Of a stretch of 64,000 nt of DNA, positions 1-6,998 are shown in pieces. The translations under genes and the position numbers were made by a program. The DNA is taken from contig NZ_PIPX01000001.1 in the NCBI RefSeq assembly GCF_003987225.1, positions 248,001 through 312,000 of the forward strand. Direction: 5' to 3'. Source of the DNA: Pseudidiomarina homiensis. Its GTDB lineage: Bacteria > Pseudomonadota > Gammaproteobacteria > Enterobacterales > Alteromonadaceae. Below the pieces are notes generated by a model. The model had not been told where the DNA came from, made no database searches, and saw only the letters and a program-made list of their open reading frames with translations. Numbering within the stretch: the first letter of the stretch is position 1; each line of letters begins with the position of its first letter.

Positions 1-989
1 GGACGATTCAAGAAGACGGTGATTTTCTGGTAAAACTGGCCAATCAACATATTGTGTCGGGTGATCAGTTTGACCAAGACACCATGAAGCAGCTATTTCG
101 CTTGGCCGCTAAGATTGAAAGTAATCCCAAGCGTTTTAGTTCGCCGTTACAAAATAAAATATTAATTAGTGCGTTTTACGAACCAAGTACGCGCACTCGG
201 CTAAGTTTTGAAAGTGCGTGGCACCGACTTGGTGGTGACATCATGTCGATTACGGATCGCTCGACCACCGGTATTGCTAAGGGCGAGTGCTTGGCCGATG
301 TCGCTGAAATGTTTAACAATTATGGTGACTGTGTCGTACTTCGAGATAACCATGAAAGCTCGTTGTTCGAGATGATGGATGCACTGCGCATTCCAATTAT
401 CAATGCCGGTAATGGTGTCGATGAGCATCCAACGCAGGCGCTGTCCGACATGTACGCTATTTTCAAATGGCGCCCCACACTGATTAACCCAGAAGAGAAC
501 GACAAGATTAAAATTGGCGTTATCGGTGTACCCAACAAAATGCGCACAGTTCGTAGCTTTCTCAAGTGCTTGTCGGTATTTCCACATGCTGTGGATGAAC
601 TGGTTATTATTCATGACGAAGCAAGTACTGGGGAATTGTTTGGCCAAGGTCAGCGCGAAGAGTTAGAAAGCCGTGGCATTACTATTCGCACCGTGACCGA
701 TCTCGATAGTGTCTTGCCTGAGCTTGATGTGGTGTATATCAACGCTATTTCTTGGGAGGGTGACACGTTTAATACTTATGGCAGTGCGTTTCATTTAACC
801 GCCAAGTCACCGCTAAAACAAGATGCGATTATTCTGCATCCGTTGGCGCGCGGCGATGAACTTTCAACGGATCTCGATCACACTTCTCACAACTGGTATT
901 TCAGCCAAGCGCGTGGAGCGGTGTTTCTGCGGATGGCCCTTTTAACCTGTATGGTCGAGCGCGCTGAACGCGTGATTGATGTGGTGTAA
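1..989 (+). CDS. ATCase/OTCase-family carbamoyltransferase, 5' partial
   Basis: The reading frame is open to the window edge. The GTG at 54 is not the likely start, because the upstream codons (…KLANQHIVSGDQF) still read like the normal ATCase N-terminus, so the gene begins outside. Counting from that GTG, the carbamoyl-phosphate site is intact: STRTR (45-49), an 80s-type loop with Lys76 in AKGE, Arg97, HPTQ (125-128) and MRTVRS (163-168). The last catalytic motif is HPLARGDE (262-269) instead of HPLPR, so the proline of the usual cis Leu-Pro pair is replaced by Ala. The 230s loop reads INAISWEGD (229-237) and shows no RVQKER-type aspartate-binding motif. It probably carbamoylates an amine, but aspartate as acceptor is doubtful. 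It ends 24 bases before asnB and is probably co-transcribed with it. Confidence 0.85.
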   Translation, partial: TIQEDGDFLVKLANQHIVSGDQFDQDTMKQLFRLAAKIESNPKRFSSPLQNKILISAFYEPSTRTRLSFESAWHRLGGDIMSITDRSTTGIAKGECLADVAEMFNNYGDCVVLRDNHESSLFEMMDALRIPIINAGNGVDEHPTQALSDMYAIFKWRPTLINPEENDKIKIGVIGVPNKMRTVRSFLKCLSVFPHAVDELVIIHDEASTGELFGQGQREELESRGITIRTVTDLDSVLPELDVVYINAISWEGDTFNTYGSAFHLTAKSPLKQDAIILHPLARGDELSTDLDHTSHNWYFSQARGAVFLRMALLTCMVERAERVIDVV

Positions 990-1013
990 TAACAAAGCGA
1001 GGATTAAGCAAAC

Positions 1014-3029
1014 ATGTGTGGTATTGCAGGAATTTTTAATCTGCGTGCGGAGCAAACGCCCGTCGCGCAAACGCTTGTGAATATGGCCGCAATTATGCAC
1101 CACCGCGGTCCCGATGGTTTTGGCTATCAGATTATGGACGATACGGGGGTTGGCTTTAGTCACGCGCGGTTGTCGATTATTGACTTGAATGAGGAACGTG
1201 CGCGGCAGCCGTTCGTTTCTACCGATGGCAATTTGCTGTTGGCACATAACGGTGAATTCTACGATTTTAAACGTATTCGCGCGGACTTGACCGCGCAGGG
1301 CGCGCGTTTTCGTACGAAAAGCGACTCCGAGATCGTGATGCATCTCTTTCAACGTGAAGGGTTGGATGAAACGTTAAAGCATCTACGTGGCGAGTTTGCT
1401 TTCGGCTTGTACGACAAACAGGACGACAGCATGTACTTGGTGCGCGATCGTTTCGGTATTAAACCCTTGTATTACACGGAAACCGATGAAGGCGTGGTGT
1501 TTGGTTCAGAGCTAAAAGTGCTGTTTGCGCATCCGTCAGTGAAGCGAGAGTTTTCTTCTGAGGGTTTGTATCACCAATTGATTCAAGTGATGGTGCCAGG
1601 CTCAACGGCCTTCGAAGGTATTCGCCAAGTGCCACCTGGTCACGTCGTCAAGGTTCAACGTCGCAACGGCAAACTGGAATTATCAGAACATAAATATTGG
1701 GATGTAAACTTTCCGCAAGAAAGTGAGTATCCGGGTGATGATGTGGACGAACAGCCGTACATTGACGGTGTACGTAAACACCTGTTAGAAGCTGTACAAC
1801 ACCGTCTAACAGCCGATGTACCAGTGGGTTGCTATCTCTCTGGCGGGATCGACTCATGTGCGATTCTAGGCCTTTCTGCAGCGGCAACCCAGACGTCGGT
1901 GAAAGCCTTCACTATTGGTTTTGATTCGGACGCTTATGATGAAACACCCATCGCCCAAGAAATGGCTGAAGCTACGGGAGCCGATCACCACATTATGCGT
2001 CTTAACGCTGATGATTTGTATGATCACTTCGTGAAGACCATTTGGCACACCGAGCGAACCATTTACAACACCTTGGGTGTGGCCAAGTACTTGATGAGCC
2101 AGCAGGTAAACCAAGTTAACTACAAGGTGGTGCTAACCGGTGAGGGTTCGGACGAATTATTTGCCGGCTATCCAGCTTTTCGTAAGGACATGTTCTTACA
2201 TGGGCTTGATCACTTACCGGATAGTGAGCGCGCGGCGTGGCAAGAATTACTCGAGAAAAACAACAAATTATTTAAGGGCGCAATGCTCGCTCGCGAAGAA
2301 TTTGTCAGCCCAGCGTTTAACGCGAAAATGGGTTTCACGCCGAGCTGCGTACAACCGTGGTTGTCTTGTGCCAACGTAGCGTTACCTTTGATTGCTGAGC
2401 AACGTCGTGGTGAAGTCGAAGACTATGATCCGGGTAAAGCTATTGCTGACACGCTTGATGCCAGCATGTTGAAAGGGCGTCATCCACTCGATCGAGCACA
2501 GTATGTGTGGATTAAGACCATGTTAGAAGGTCAGATCTTAACGTGGGGTGGTGACCGGGTCGACATGGCGAACTCAATGGAAGCGCGTCCAGCTTTTCTT
2601 GATCATCACTTGGCCGAATATGCTTTCACTGTGCCGCCGCACTTGCGCATTAAGGGCAACAAAGAAAAGTATGTGTTGCGTGAGGCGATGAAAGGCTTAC
2701 TGCCCGAAACGCTTTATAAGCGTGAGAAATTCGCCTTTATGGCGCCACCAGCGCATACCGATCCGAAGAAGTGGCAAGCGGTGCTGAAGTTAGCTGAACA
2801 ATTCTTGTCGAAAGAAGCGGTGGAAGAGGCAGGGTTGTTAGATTTTGCTGAGGTAGAGCGTACCTTTGCCAAGCATGAATCCGACGAAGTTAGCATTGAT
2901 GAGAAAGTGCAACTCGACGCTGTGATTAATCACATGCTCGGTGTGCAAATTCTACATCATCACTTTGTTAAAACGGACGTGCCTGAAATGGCCGCACAGC
3001 GTGCCAAAGAACTCGGTTGGCACGCATAA
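1014..3029 (+). CDS. asnB: Asparagine synthase, glutamine-hydrolysing
   Basis: This 671-residue class II glutamine amidotransferase makes asparagine from aspartate, ATP and glutamine in the cytosol. The start is MCGIAGIF, which places the nucleophilic Cys2 directly after the initiator Met. The N-terminal Ntn glutaminase domain (HHRGPDG at 37-43) is followed by the synthetase domain with the PP-loop SGGIDS near residue 276 and the downstream GEGSDELFAGY and SMEARPAFLDH motifs. It is about 115 residues longer than Escherichia coli AsnB (554) and nearer in size to the Bacillus-type enzymes. It lies 24 bases behind an ATCase-like gene. A dedicated pathway for the pair is possible, but simple asparagine synthesis is the default reading. 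Confidence 0.93.
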   Translation: MCGIAGIFNLRAEQTPVAQTLVNMAAIMHHRGPDGFGYQIMDDTGVGFSHARLSIIDLNEERARQPFVSTDGNLLLAHNGEFYDFKRIRADLTAQGARFRTKSDSEIVMHLFQREGLDETLKHLRGEFAFGLYDKQDDSMYLVRDRFGIKPLYYTETDEGVVFGSELKVLFAHPSVKREFSSEGLYHQLIQVMVPGSTAFEGIRQVPPGHVVKVQRRNGKLELSEHKYWDVNFPQESEYPGDDVDEQPYIDGVRKHLLEAVQHRLTADVPVGCYLSGGIDSCAILGLSAAATQTSVKAFTIGFDSDAYDETPIAQEMAEATGADHHIMRLNADDLYDHFVKTIWHTERTIYNTLGVAKYLMSQQVNQVNYKVVLTGEGSDELFAGYPAFRKDMFLHGLDHLPDSERAAWQELLEKNNKLFKGAMLAREEFVSPAFNAKMGFTPSCVQPWLSCANVALPLIAEQRRGEVEDYDPGKAIADTLDASMLKGRHPLDRAQYVWIKTMLEGQILTWGGDRVDMANSMEARPAFLDHHLAEYAFTVPPHLRIKGNKEKYVLREAMKGLLPETLYKREKFAFMAPPAHTDPKKWQAVLKLAEQFLSKEAVEEAGLLDFAEVERTFAKHESDEVSIDEKVQLDAVINHMLGVQILHHHFVKTDVPEMAAQRAKELGWHA

Positions 3030-3050
3030 TCGGCGTCATCATGTCTTAGC

Positions 3051-3070
3051 AAGCAAGCAAGCAAGCAAGC
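3051..3070. repeat. (AAGC)5 tetranucleotide tandem repeat
   Basis: Five perfect AAGC units lie between the asnB stop and the hairpin on the alkaline phosphatase stop. The tract is outside both genes, so slippage would not change either protein. Confidence 0.9.
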
Positions 3071-3100
3071 TGCAGATCGTGCTTAGCGCACGATTTGCAG
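3070..3100. terminator. Convergent hairpin spanning the phosphatase stop codon
   Basis: Thirteen-base arms (CTGCAGATCGTGC, 3070-3082, and GCACGATTTGCAG, 3088-3100) pair with one mismatch around a five-base loop that holds the minus-strand stop TAA. No clear T-tract follows on either strand. It could end or stabilise transcripts of both asnB and the phosphatase gene. Confidence 0.6.
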
Positions 3101-4468
3101 CAATACTTTCGCGATATCTGTATTGTCTTTGTAGCCGCGTAATTGTTCCGCGTAGGGACCTGACGCCATAATTGGCACATCCACCGCGGTGTGGCCACTG
3201 GTGGTCCAGCCGGTGCGCGTAACTTCGCTAATAAGTGCCACCAAAGCTTGATGGATGCGTTTCTCATGATCTTTGCGGTCTTCGCTGCCACTCATTTCTG
3301 TCGCTAAGAGTTGTTGCCACTGTTGCTCGCTGAGCGCTAAATTGAGCCGTGGTGCAAGATAATCACGCCACTCATCCCGTGAACGTTCGAGCAGGCCGCC
3401 GACCAGTACTTCCAATGAATTCTCGATGGCCATCACGCGCTCAGAGTACCATGCGTATTCGCCGCCTTGGCCAAGGGTCAAACCACCGGTAGAGTGGTCA
3501 GCAGTGACCACAATAAGTGTGTTTGGATGCTGCGCTTGATAATCCTTAGCGACTTGCAAGGCTGCGGCAAAATCACCAACTTCATGCACGGCACAGGCGA
3601 TATCGTTGGCGTGCCCACACCAATCAATTTTTGAACCTTCGATCATCAGCGCAAAAGGTTGACCAGACTCGTCCTGCTTTGCTGTGAGTAAGCGCAACGC
3701 ATTGCGTGTCAACTGGGCCAGGCGCGGCTGATCATCAACCGCATAAGGCAATGCCACTGGCGCGAATAGACCTAGTACTGGTAACTGTTCAGTAGCTTCT
3801 AACGCTTGATAATCATCGACAATGGTCATGCCTTGGTTACGAAGCTCAGGTAGCCAGTCTTTATCGTCACGTTTGAAGTAGCTCATACCGCCGCCAAGCA
3901 GTACATCGAAGCTCCATAATTCGTCTTGCGCGCCAAATTTAGTACTGGCAAAGGAGTCGGCAATGGCGTTGTACATGCTGCGTGAAGGATGGTGCGTAAA
4001 AAACGATGCCGGGGTGGCATGGGTCACTTGTGAGGTCGAAACTGCACCAGTGAGCCAACCATGCTGACGAGCTTTTTCCATTAGCGTTTGTTGCGGATGC
4101 TGCGCGCTATCGACACCAATCGCCCCGTTGTAGCTCTTAACACCGGTCGCTAAGGCGGTAGCGCTAGCGGCGGAGTCAGTGACCCACGTATCATCGTCAG
4201 GGTAGGTCGTTGCTGCGCCTACCAGCATGTCATCGAAAGGTGTTTCGATGAGTGGCTGGCCGATTTCGCTGTGGGCGTAACGGTAGGCTGAAATGAACTC
4301 AAAGCCGGTACCGTCGCCAATCAGGAAAATAATATTAGGTGCGGAATTAACCCCAGCAACTTTGCTCTCAGCAGTTGCCAAGGTCGCATTAGTGGACGGC
4401 GCTGGGGTTTGTGAGCAAGCGGTAATGGCGACTGCCATAGCGCTCACCAAAAGTGTACGACGCAACAT
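3083..4468 (-). CDS. phoA: Alkaline phosphatase, lipoprotein
   Basis: This PhoA-superfamily phosphomonoesterase hydrolyses phosphate esters outside the cytoplasm. I start it at MLRRTL (461 residues) because GGAG lies six bases before that ATG; an upstream ATG at 4480 overlaps this site. The N-terminus ends in ITAC with Cys18, a lipobox, so the enzyme should be lipid-anchored. The metal and catalytic motifs are present: IGDG (50-53), TDSAAS (97-102, Ser99 the phosphorylated nucleophile by homology), TADHSTGG, and TSGHTAVDVP near the C-terminus. A Pho box and a -10 element precede it, so expression under phosphate starvation is expected. It is convergent with asnB. The symbol reflects the family; lipoprotein paralogues may carry another name. 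Confidence 0.9.
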   Translation of the reverse strand: MLRRTLLVSAMAVAITACSQTPAPSTNATLATAESKVAGVNSAPNIIFLIGDGTGFEFISAYRYAHSEIGQPLIETPFDDMLVGAATTYPDDDTWVTDSAASATALATGVKSYNGAIGVDSAQHPQQTLMEKARQHGWLTGAVSTSQVTHATPASFFTHHPSRSMYNAIADSFASTKFGAQDELWSFDVLLGGGMSYFKRDDKDWLPELRNQGMTIVDDYQALEATEQLPVLGLFAPVALPYAVDDQPRLAQLTRNALRLLTAKQDESGQPFALMIEGSKIDWCGHANDIACAVHEVGDFAAALQVAKDYQAQHPNTLIVVTADHSTGGLTLGQGGEYAWYSERVMAIENSLEVLVGGLLERSRDEWRDYLAPRLNLALSEQQWQQLLATEMSGSEDRKDHEKRIHQALVALISEVTRTGWTTSGHTAVDVPIMASGPYAEQLRGYKDNTDIAKVLLQIVR

Positions 4469-4500
4469 GTAAAACTCCATGGACAAATTTAAACCCAAGC

Positions 4501-4535
4501 ATAGTAGCACAGCGCAAATGACATGCGTATGACGC
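4501..4535 (-). promoter_or_regulatory. Pho box plus -10 element of the alkaline phosphatase gene
   Basis: Read on the minus strand, two 11-base repeats GCGTCATACGC and ATGTCATTTGC (4535-4514) match the CTGTCAT-type direct repeat bound by PhoB, with exact 11-base periodicity. Seven bases further is TACTAT (4506-4501), a -10 hexamer starting 11 bases after the second GTCAT core, close to the layout in front of Escherichia coli phoA. The start codon is about 33 bases downstream. Confidence 0.65.
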
Positions 4536-4567
4536 TGCGGCGAAGCAAAAAAATTTTCAGGTGAACT

Positions 4568-4597
4568 CTTGAATCTCGTTGATTTGCTCCTATTTAT
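4568..4597 (+). promoter_or_regulatory. Sigma-32-like heat-shock promoter of hsp20
   Basis: CTTGAA (4568-4573) is separated by 15 bases from CCTATTTA (4589-4596), one mismatch from the CCCATnTA -10 element used by RpoH. Transcription would begin near 4603, giving a leader of about 60 bases. Confidence 0.6.
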
Positions 4598-4602
4598 AAG
4601 TT

Positions 4603-4664
4603 GTACGCGATGTCTCTGAGAGAGTCGCGACACTAACTAAACATTGCTTCTTAGGAGAATGATT
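4603..4664 (+). promoter_or_regulatory. ROSE-like RNA thermometer in the hsp20 leader
   Basis: A first hairpin pairs CGCGA (4606-4610) with TCGCG (4625-4629). Just before the start, TTGCT (4644-4648) can pair over a four-base loop with AGGAG (4653-4657), the ribosome binding site. TTGCT facing AGGA with a G opposite G is the hallmark of ROSE elements of small heat-shock genes. Pairing was judged by eye only. Confidence 0.5.
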
Positions 4665-5117
4665 ATGGCTACTATTGATTTATCACCACTTTATCGCAGC
4701 AGTATTGGTTTTGACCGTATGGCACGTTTATTGGACTCAGCGATGCGCGCTGACGGTAACGCAGCTGGCGGTTATCCTCCGTACAATATTGAAGTTATCG
4801 GCGACAACCGCTACGCAATTACACTTGCAGTTGCTGGCTTTACCGATGACGAACTCAGCATTGAAGTTGAAAATGGTATCTTAAAAATCCAAGGTCGTAA
4901 GGACGAGGATAGCGAGGAACGTCAATACTTGCACAAAGGCATTGGCTTCCGCAGTTTTGAGCGCAAATTTAACCTTGCTGATCACGTTGAAGTGAAAGGT
5001 GCCAAGATGGAAAACGGTTTATTGACGATTGGTTTGGAAAAAATCATTCCAGAAGCCATGAAACCGAAGAAAATCGAAATTGGTAAGTCACTCAACTTAC
5101 TCGAAAACGGCAAATAA
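4665..5117 (+). CDS. Small heat-shock protein, Hsp20/IbpA family
   Basis: This 150-residue cytosolic holdase binds unfolding proteins under heat stress. The ATG at 4665 is preferred because TAGGAG lies seven bases upstream; a second in-frame ATG at 4659 is possible. The alpha-crystallin domain fills the middle of the protein, with ENGILKIQGRK in an early strand and the ENGLLTIGLEK strand of the dimer core. The C-terminal tail carries IEI, the I-x-I motif that docks oligomers. Its leader has a sigma-32-like promoter and a ROSE-like element, both fitting an ibpA-type gene. It converges on the PDZ-protein gene with a hairpin between them. There is no second hsp20 beside it. Confidence 0.92.
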   Translation: MATIDLSPLYRSSIGFDRMARLLDSAMRADGNAAGGYPPYNIEVIGDNRYAITLAVAGFTDDELSIEVENGILKIQGRKDEDSEERQYLHKGIGFRSFERKFNLADHVEVKGAKMENGLLTIGLEKIIPEAMKPKKIEIGKSLNLLENGK

Positions 5118-5131
5118 GCTTGATTGCAACG

Positions 5132-5152
5132 GAGGGCGACTCAGTCGCCCTC
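5132..5152. terminator. Hairpin between hsp20 and the PDZ-protein gene
   Basis: GAGGGCGA (5132-5139) and TCGCCCTC (5145-5152) form perfect eight-base arms around a five-base loop that contains the minus-strand stop TGA. There is no T-tract. It probably serves as a two-way terminator or 3' end stabiliser. Confidence 0.6.
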
Positions 5153-5968
5153 ACATGCTTGTTCAATTTCTCGCCAAACCACCGGTTGCCAATATTCTTC
5201 TTTAAAGGTGCTGAGACGTTTTTCGCGCACAAACTTGGCCGCTAAGTAGTAGGTGGTATCTGCTTTAATATCAATTTCGATGGCCTTCGCTTGTTGTATC
5301 CCTTTTTTACGTCGTACCCATTGATCAGAAATCAGTTCATGCAATTCAATGACGTGCTTGCCGGGTGACAATTTAACGATCGAGCGACGTGGCGGGGCAT
5401 TTTCCCCATCTATCTGAGAAAAGTAGGCGGGGTAAAGGTCGCGAGTTTGTGGGGGCGTTGCAAATACACTAATGCGGCCACAAGCATTACTGTCGGCAAT
5501 ATCAACTTGTTCATTAGCAACATCAACCTCAAGTCGCCACCCTGGAATAACCGTTGCAGCCACTTTTCCTGCGAGCGTTTTTGTTTGTTCGTCGCGAGCG
5601 ACGACGACAAGAAGTTCGCTACCGTGTTCGAGCCCTTCGAGATAGGCGATGATGTCGCCAAGGGCTTGAGCGGAGAACTTCTGCTGATCAATTTGCAATA
5701 ATCGATCACCAGTGCGAACGCCCATGGTCGCGGCTACCGAGCCGTCTCGAACAGACATAATTTCGCCGTTCGGATGAATGACTGCGCCCCAGTCGAAGTA
5801 GCTACGAGCGGGTTCCTCCATACTCACCACGGCGTCTTTACCGTGTGCTTTTGCTGCTGCCACGGCTGCAGCTCTAGCATGTTCGCGGGCTTCGTGATCT
5901 TGTGCAACGGCAACACCGACGTTGGCGAAAACAAGACTTAAACTTAGTACGCTTAGAGCCAATTTCAT
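5141..5968 (-). CDS. Exported PDZ-domain protein
   Basis: This 275-residue protein is of unknown precise role. MKLALSVLSLSLVFANVGVAVA is a Sec signal peptide, with cleavage expected near residue 22. A PDZ-like module around residues 45-140 includes GSVAATMGVRTGDRLLQID, the carboxylate-loop and following strand region. The C-terminal half has no domain I recognise but holds PGKHVIELHE, a phrase typical of extracytoplasmic beta-sandwiches. I start at 5968, where AAGGAG lies eight bases upstream; this ATG overlaps the stop of the anti-sigma candidate (ATGA), which implies translational coupling. As the third gene of a sigma/anti-sigma operon it may sense or act in the periplasm for that pathway. 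Confidence 0.75.
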   Translation of the reverse strand: MKLALSVLSLSLVFANVGVAVAQDHEAREHARAAAVAAAKAHGKDAVVSMEEPARSYFDWGAVIHPNGEIMSVRDGSVAATMGVRTGDRLLQIDQQKFSAQALGDIIAYLEGLEHGSELLVVVARDEQTKTLAGKVAATVIPGWRLEVDVANEQVDIADSNACGRISVFATPPQTRDLYPAYFSQIDGENAPPRRSIVKLSPGKHVIELHELISDQWVRRKKGIQQAKAIEIDIKADTTYYLAAKFVREKRLSTFKEEYWQPVVWREIEQACEGD

Positions 5969-6375
5969 GACGAAGTCTCCTTTGCCGTTGAAGTGGCTGT
6001 CAAAACCGCACGGCGTTGCCATAGTGCATCTATCTCGCTGGCATCAGCACCCTCTAAATAGGCGCGCTGTAATTGCTGATCCAAGGTATCGAGGCTGTAA
6101 TTACCCGCTAACAACATCGGACTGGTGTTGGGTTGTGGCTGCTGAGTCGTTTGCGGTTGAATCACCACCAGCCATGCTACTGCGGCAGCAACCGCAACTG
6201 CAGGAGTCAGCCAAAATAGTCGACGTGGCTTGTGCGCTGTCTGCTGAGCGGGACCTAACTTCACGCTCAATTCACGCCACTCCACGGCATGCTCTGGTTT
6301 TGCCATTGCTTGTAGCCGTTGTTCGAGTAGTTGCTCGGTTGCGCTGAGCTTACGTTTGGTCGGGTGCTGCTTCAT
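5965..6375 (-). CDS. Single-pass membrane protein, putative anti-sigma factor
   Basis: The protein has 136 residues: a charged cytosolic N-terminus (1-52), one hydrophobic segment at 53-72 (LFWLTPAVAVAAAVAWLVVI), and a periplasmic tail rich in Gln and Ala. This is the layout of ECF anti-sigma factors, and its start overlaps the end of the sigma gene by four bases. It lacks the HxxxCxxC zinc motif, so it is not a ZAS-type anti-sigma. Function is inferred from position and topology, not from sequence similarity I can verify. Confidence 0.6.
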   Translation of the reverse strand: MKQHPTKRKLSATEQLLEQRLQAMAKPEHAVEWRELSVKLGPAQQTAHKPRRLFWLTPAVAVAAAVAWLVVIQPQTTQQPQPNTSPMLLAGNYSLDTLDQQLQRAYLEGADASEIDALWQRRAVLTATSTAKETSS

Positions 6376-6917
6376 ACCTGACTCCTCTCTTTTAACTTCT
6401 TTAATGCTCGATGGTAGCGTTGGCGAATGACCACCGCGGTGGTCGCAAACATATCTGCCAATTCTTCATGTTGATAGCCTTCAACGAGGTACAACCAAAT
6501 GAGTTGGTACTCATGATCCTCAAGCTGTGCCAGAAGCTGTTCAATGTTGTCGAGTTGGGTTAACCAATCGCTTTGACTCAGCCAGTCTTGCGCATCAAGT
6601 TCTTGATGCTCAGCGGCTTCGCTAACGGCATACTGGGGTTTGCGAAAGTGCGATAGCGCCGTGTTCACAGTAAGTTGTTTTAGCCAACCGCCGAGAGCTT
6701 TTGGGTCACGTAATTGAGTCATTTTCTGGAACGCAGTTAAAAAGACATCTTGGGTAAGATCGCGGGCTAATTCTTGATCGCGACACATCCCAATAAGGAG
6801 TCGCTGTACTGCCGGTTGAAAGGTCTCAAAAAGCAGCCGTTGGCTATCACGACGGCCACGTTGAGCCCCGTCAATGACGTCCTTTGCGACTTGTTGTCCG
6901 AACCCTTGTCCTGTCAT
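6372..6917 (-). CDS. ECF-type RNA polymerase sigma factor
   Basis: This 181-residue sigma-70-family group IV factor has region 2 at about residues 25-95 (ELARDLTQDVFLTAFQKM covers the core-binding and -10 melting part) and region 4 at about 125-175, with a helix-turn-helix (HEELADMFATTAVVIRQRYH). Regions 1 and 3 are absent, as usual for ECF factors. It heads an operon with a membrane protein and an exported PDZ protein, a standard sigma, anti-sigma and effector arrangement. AGGA sits six bases before the ATG but inside a hairpin arm (6951-6924 on this strand). The regulon cannot be told from this window. Confidence 0.9.
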   Translation of the reverse strand: MTGQGFGQQVAKDVIDGAQRGRRDSQRLLFETFQPAVQRLLIGMCRDQELARDLTQDVFLTAFQKMTQLRDPKALGGWLKQLTVNTALSHFRKPQYAVSEAAEHQELDAQDWLSQSDWLTQLDNIEQLLAQLEDHEYQLIWLYLVEGYQHEELADMFATTAVVIRQRYHRALKKLKERSQV

Positions 6918-6923
6918 AACGTT

Positions 6924-6959
6924 CCTGTTGCAACTTGTTCATTCATAAGATGCAACAGG
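6924..6959 (-). promoter_or_regulatory. Hairpin masking the ribosome binding site of the sigma gene
   Basis: On the minus strand CCTGTTGCA (6959-6951) and TGCAACAGG (6932-6924) are perfect nine-base arms with an 18-base loop. The right arm includes the CAGGA ribosome binding site, seven bases before the sigma-factor ATG. The fold would hide the site and lower translation. Confidence 0.5.
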
Positions 6960-6998
6960 ACGTATAGATGTGACAAGTTTTTGTTGTTTTTGCGCGGC

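Noticed and set aside
201-647. Long antisense frame inside the carbamoyltransferase gene
   Set aside because: Shadow frame: no ribosome site, no family pattern, and full overlap with a conserved gene on the other strand.
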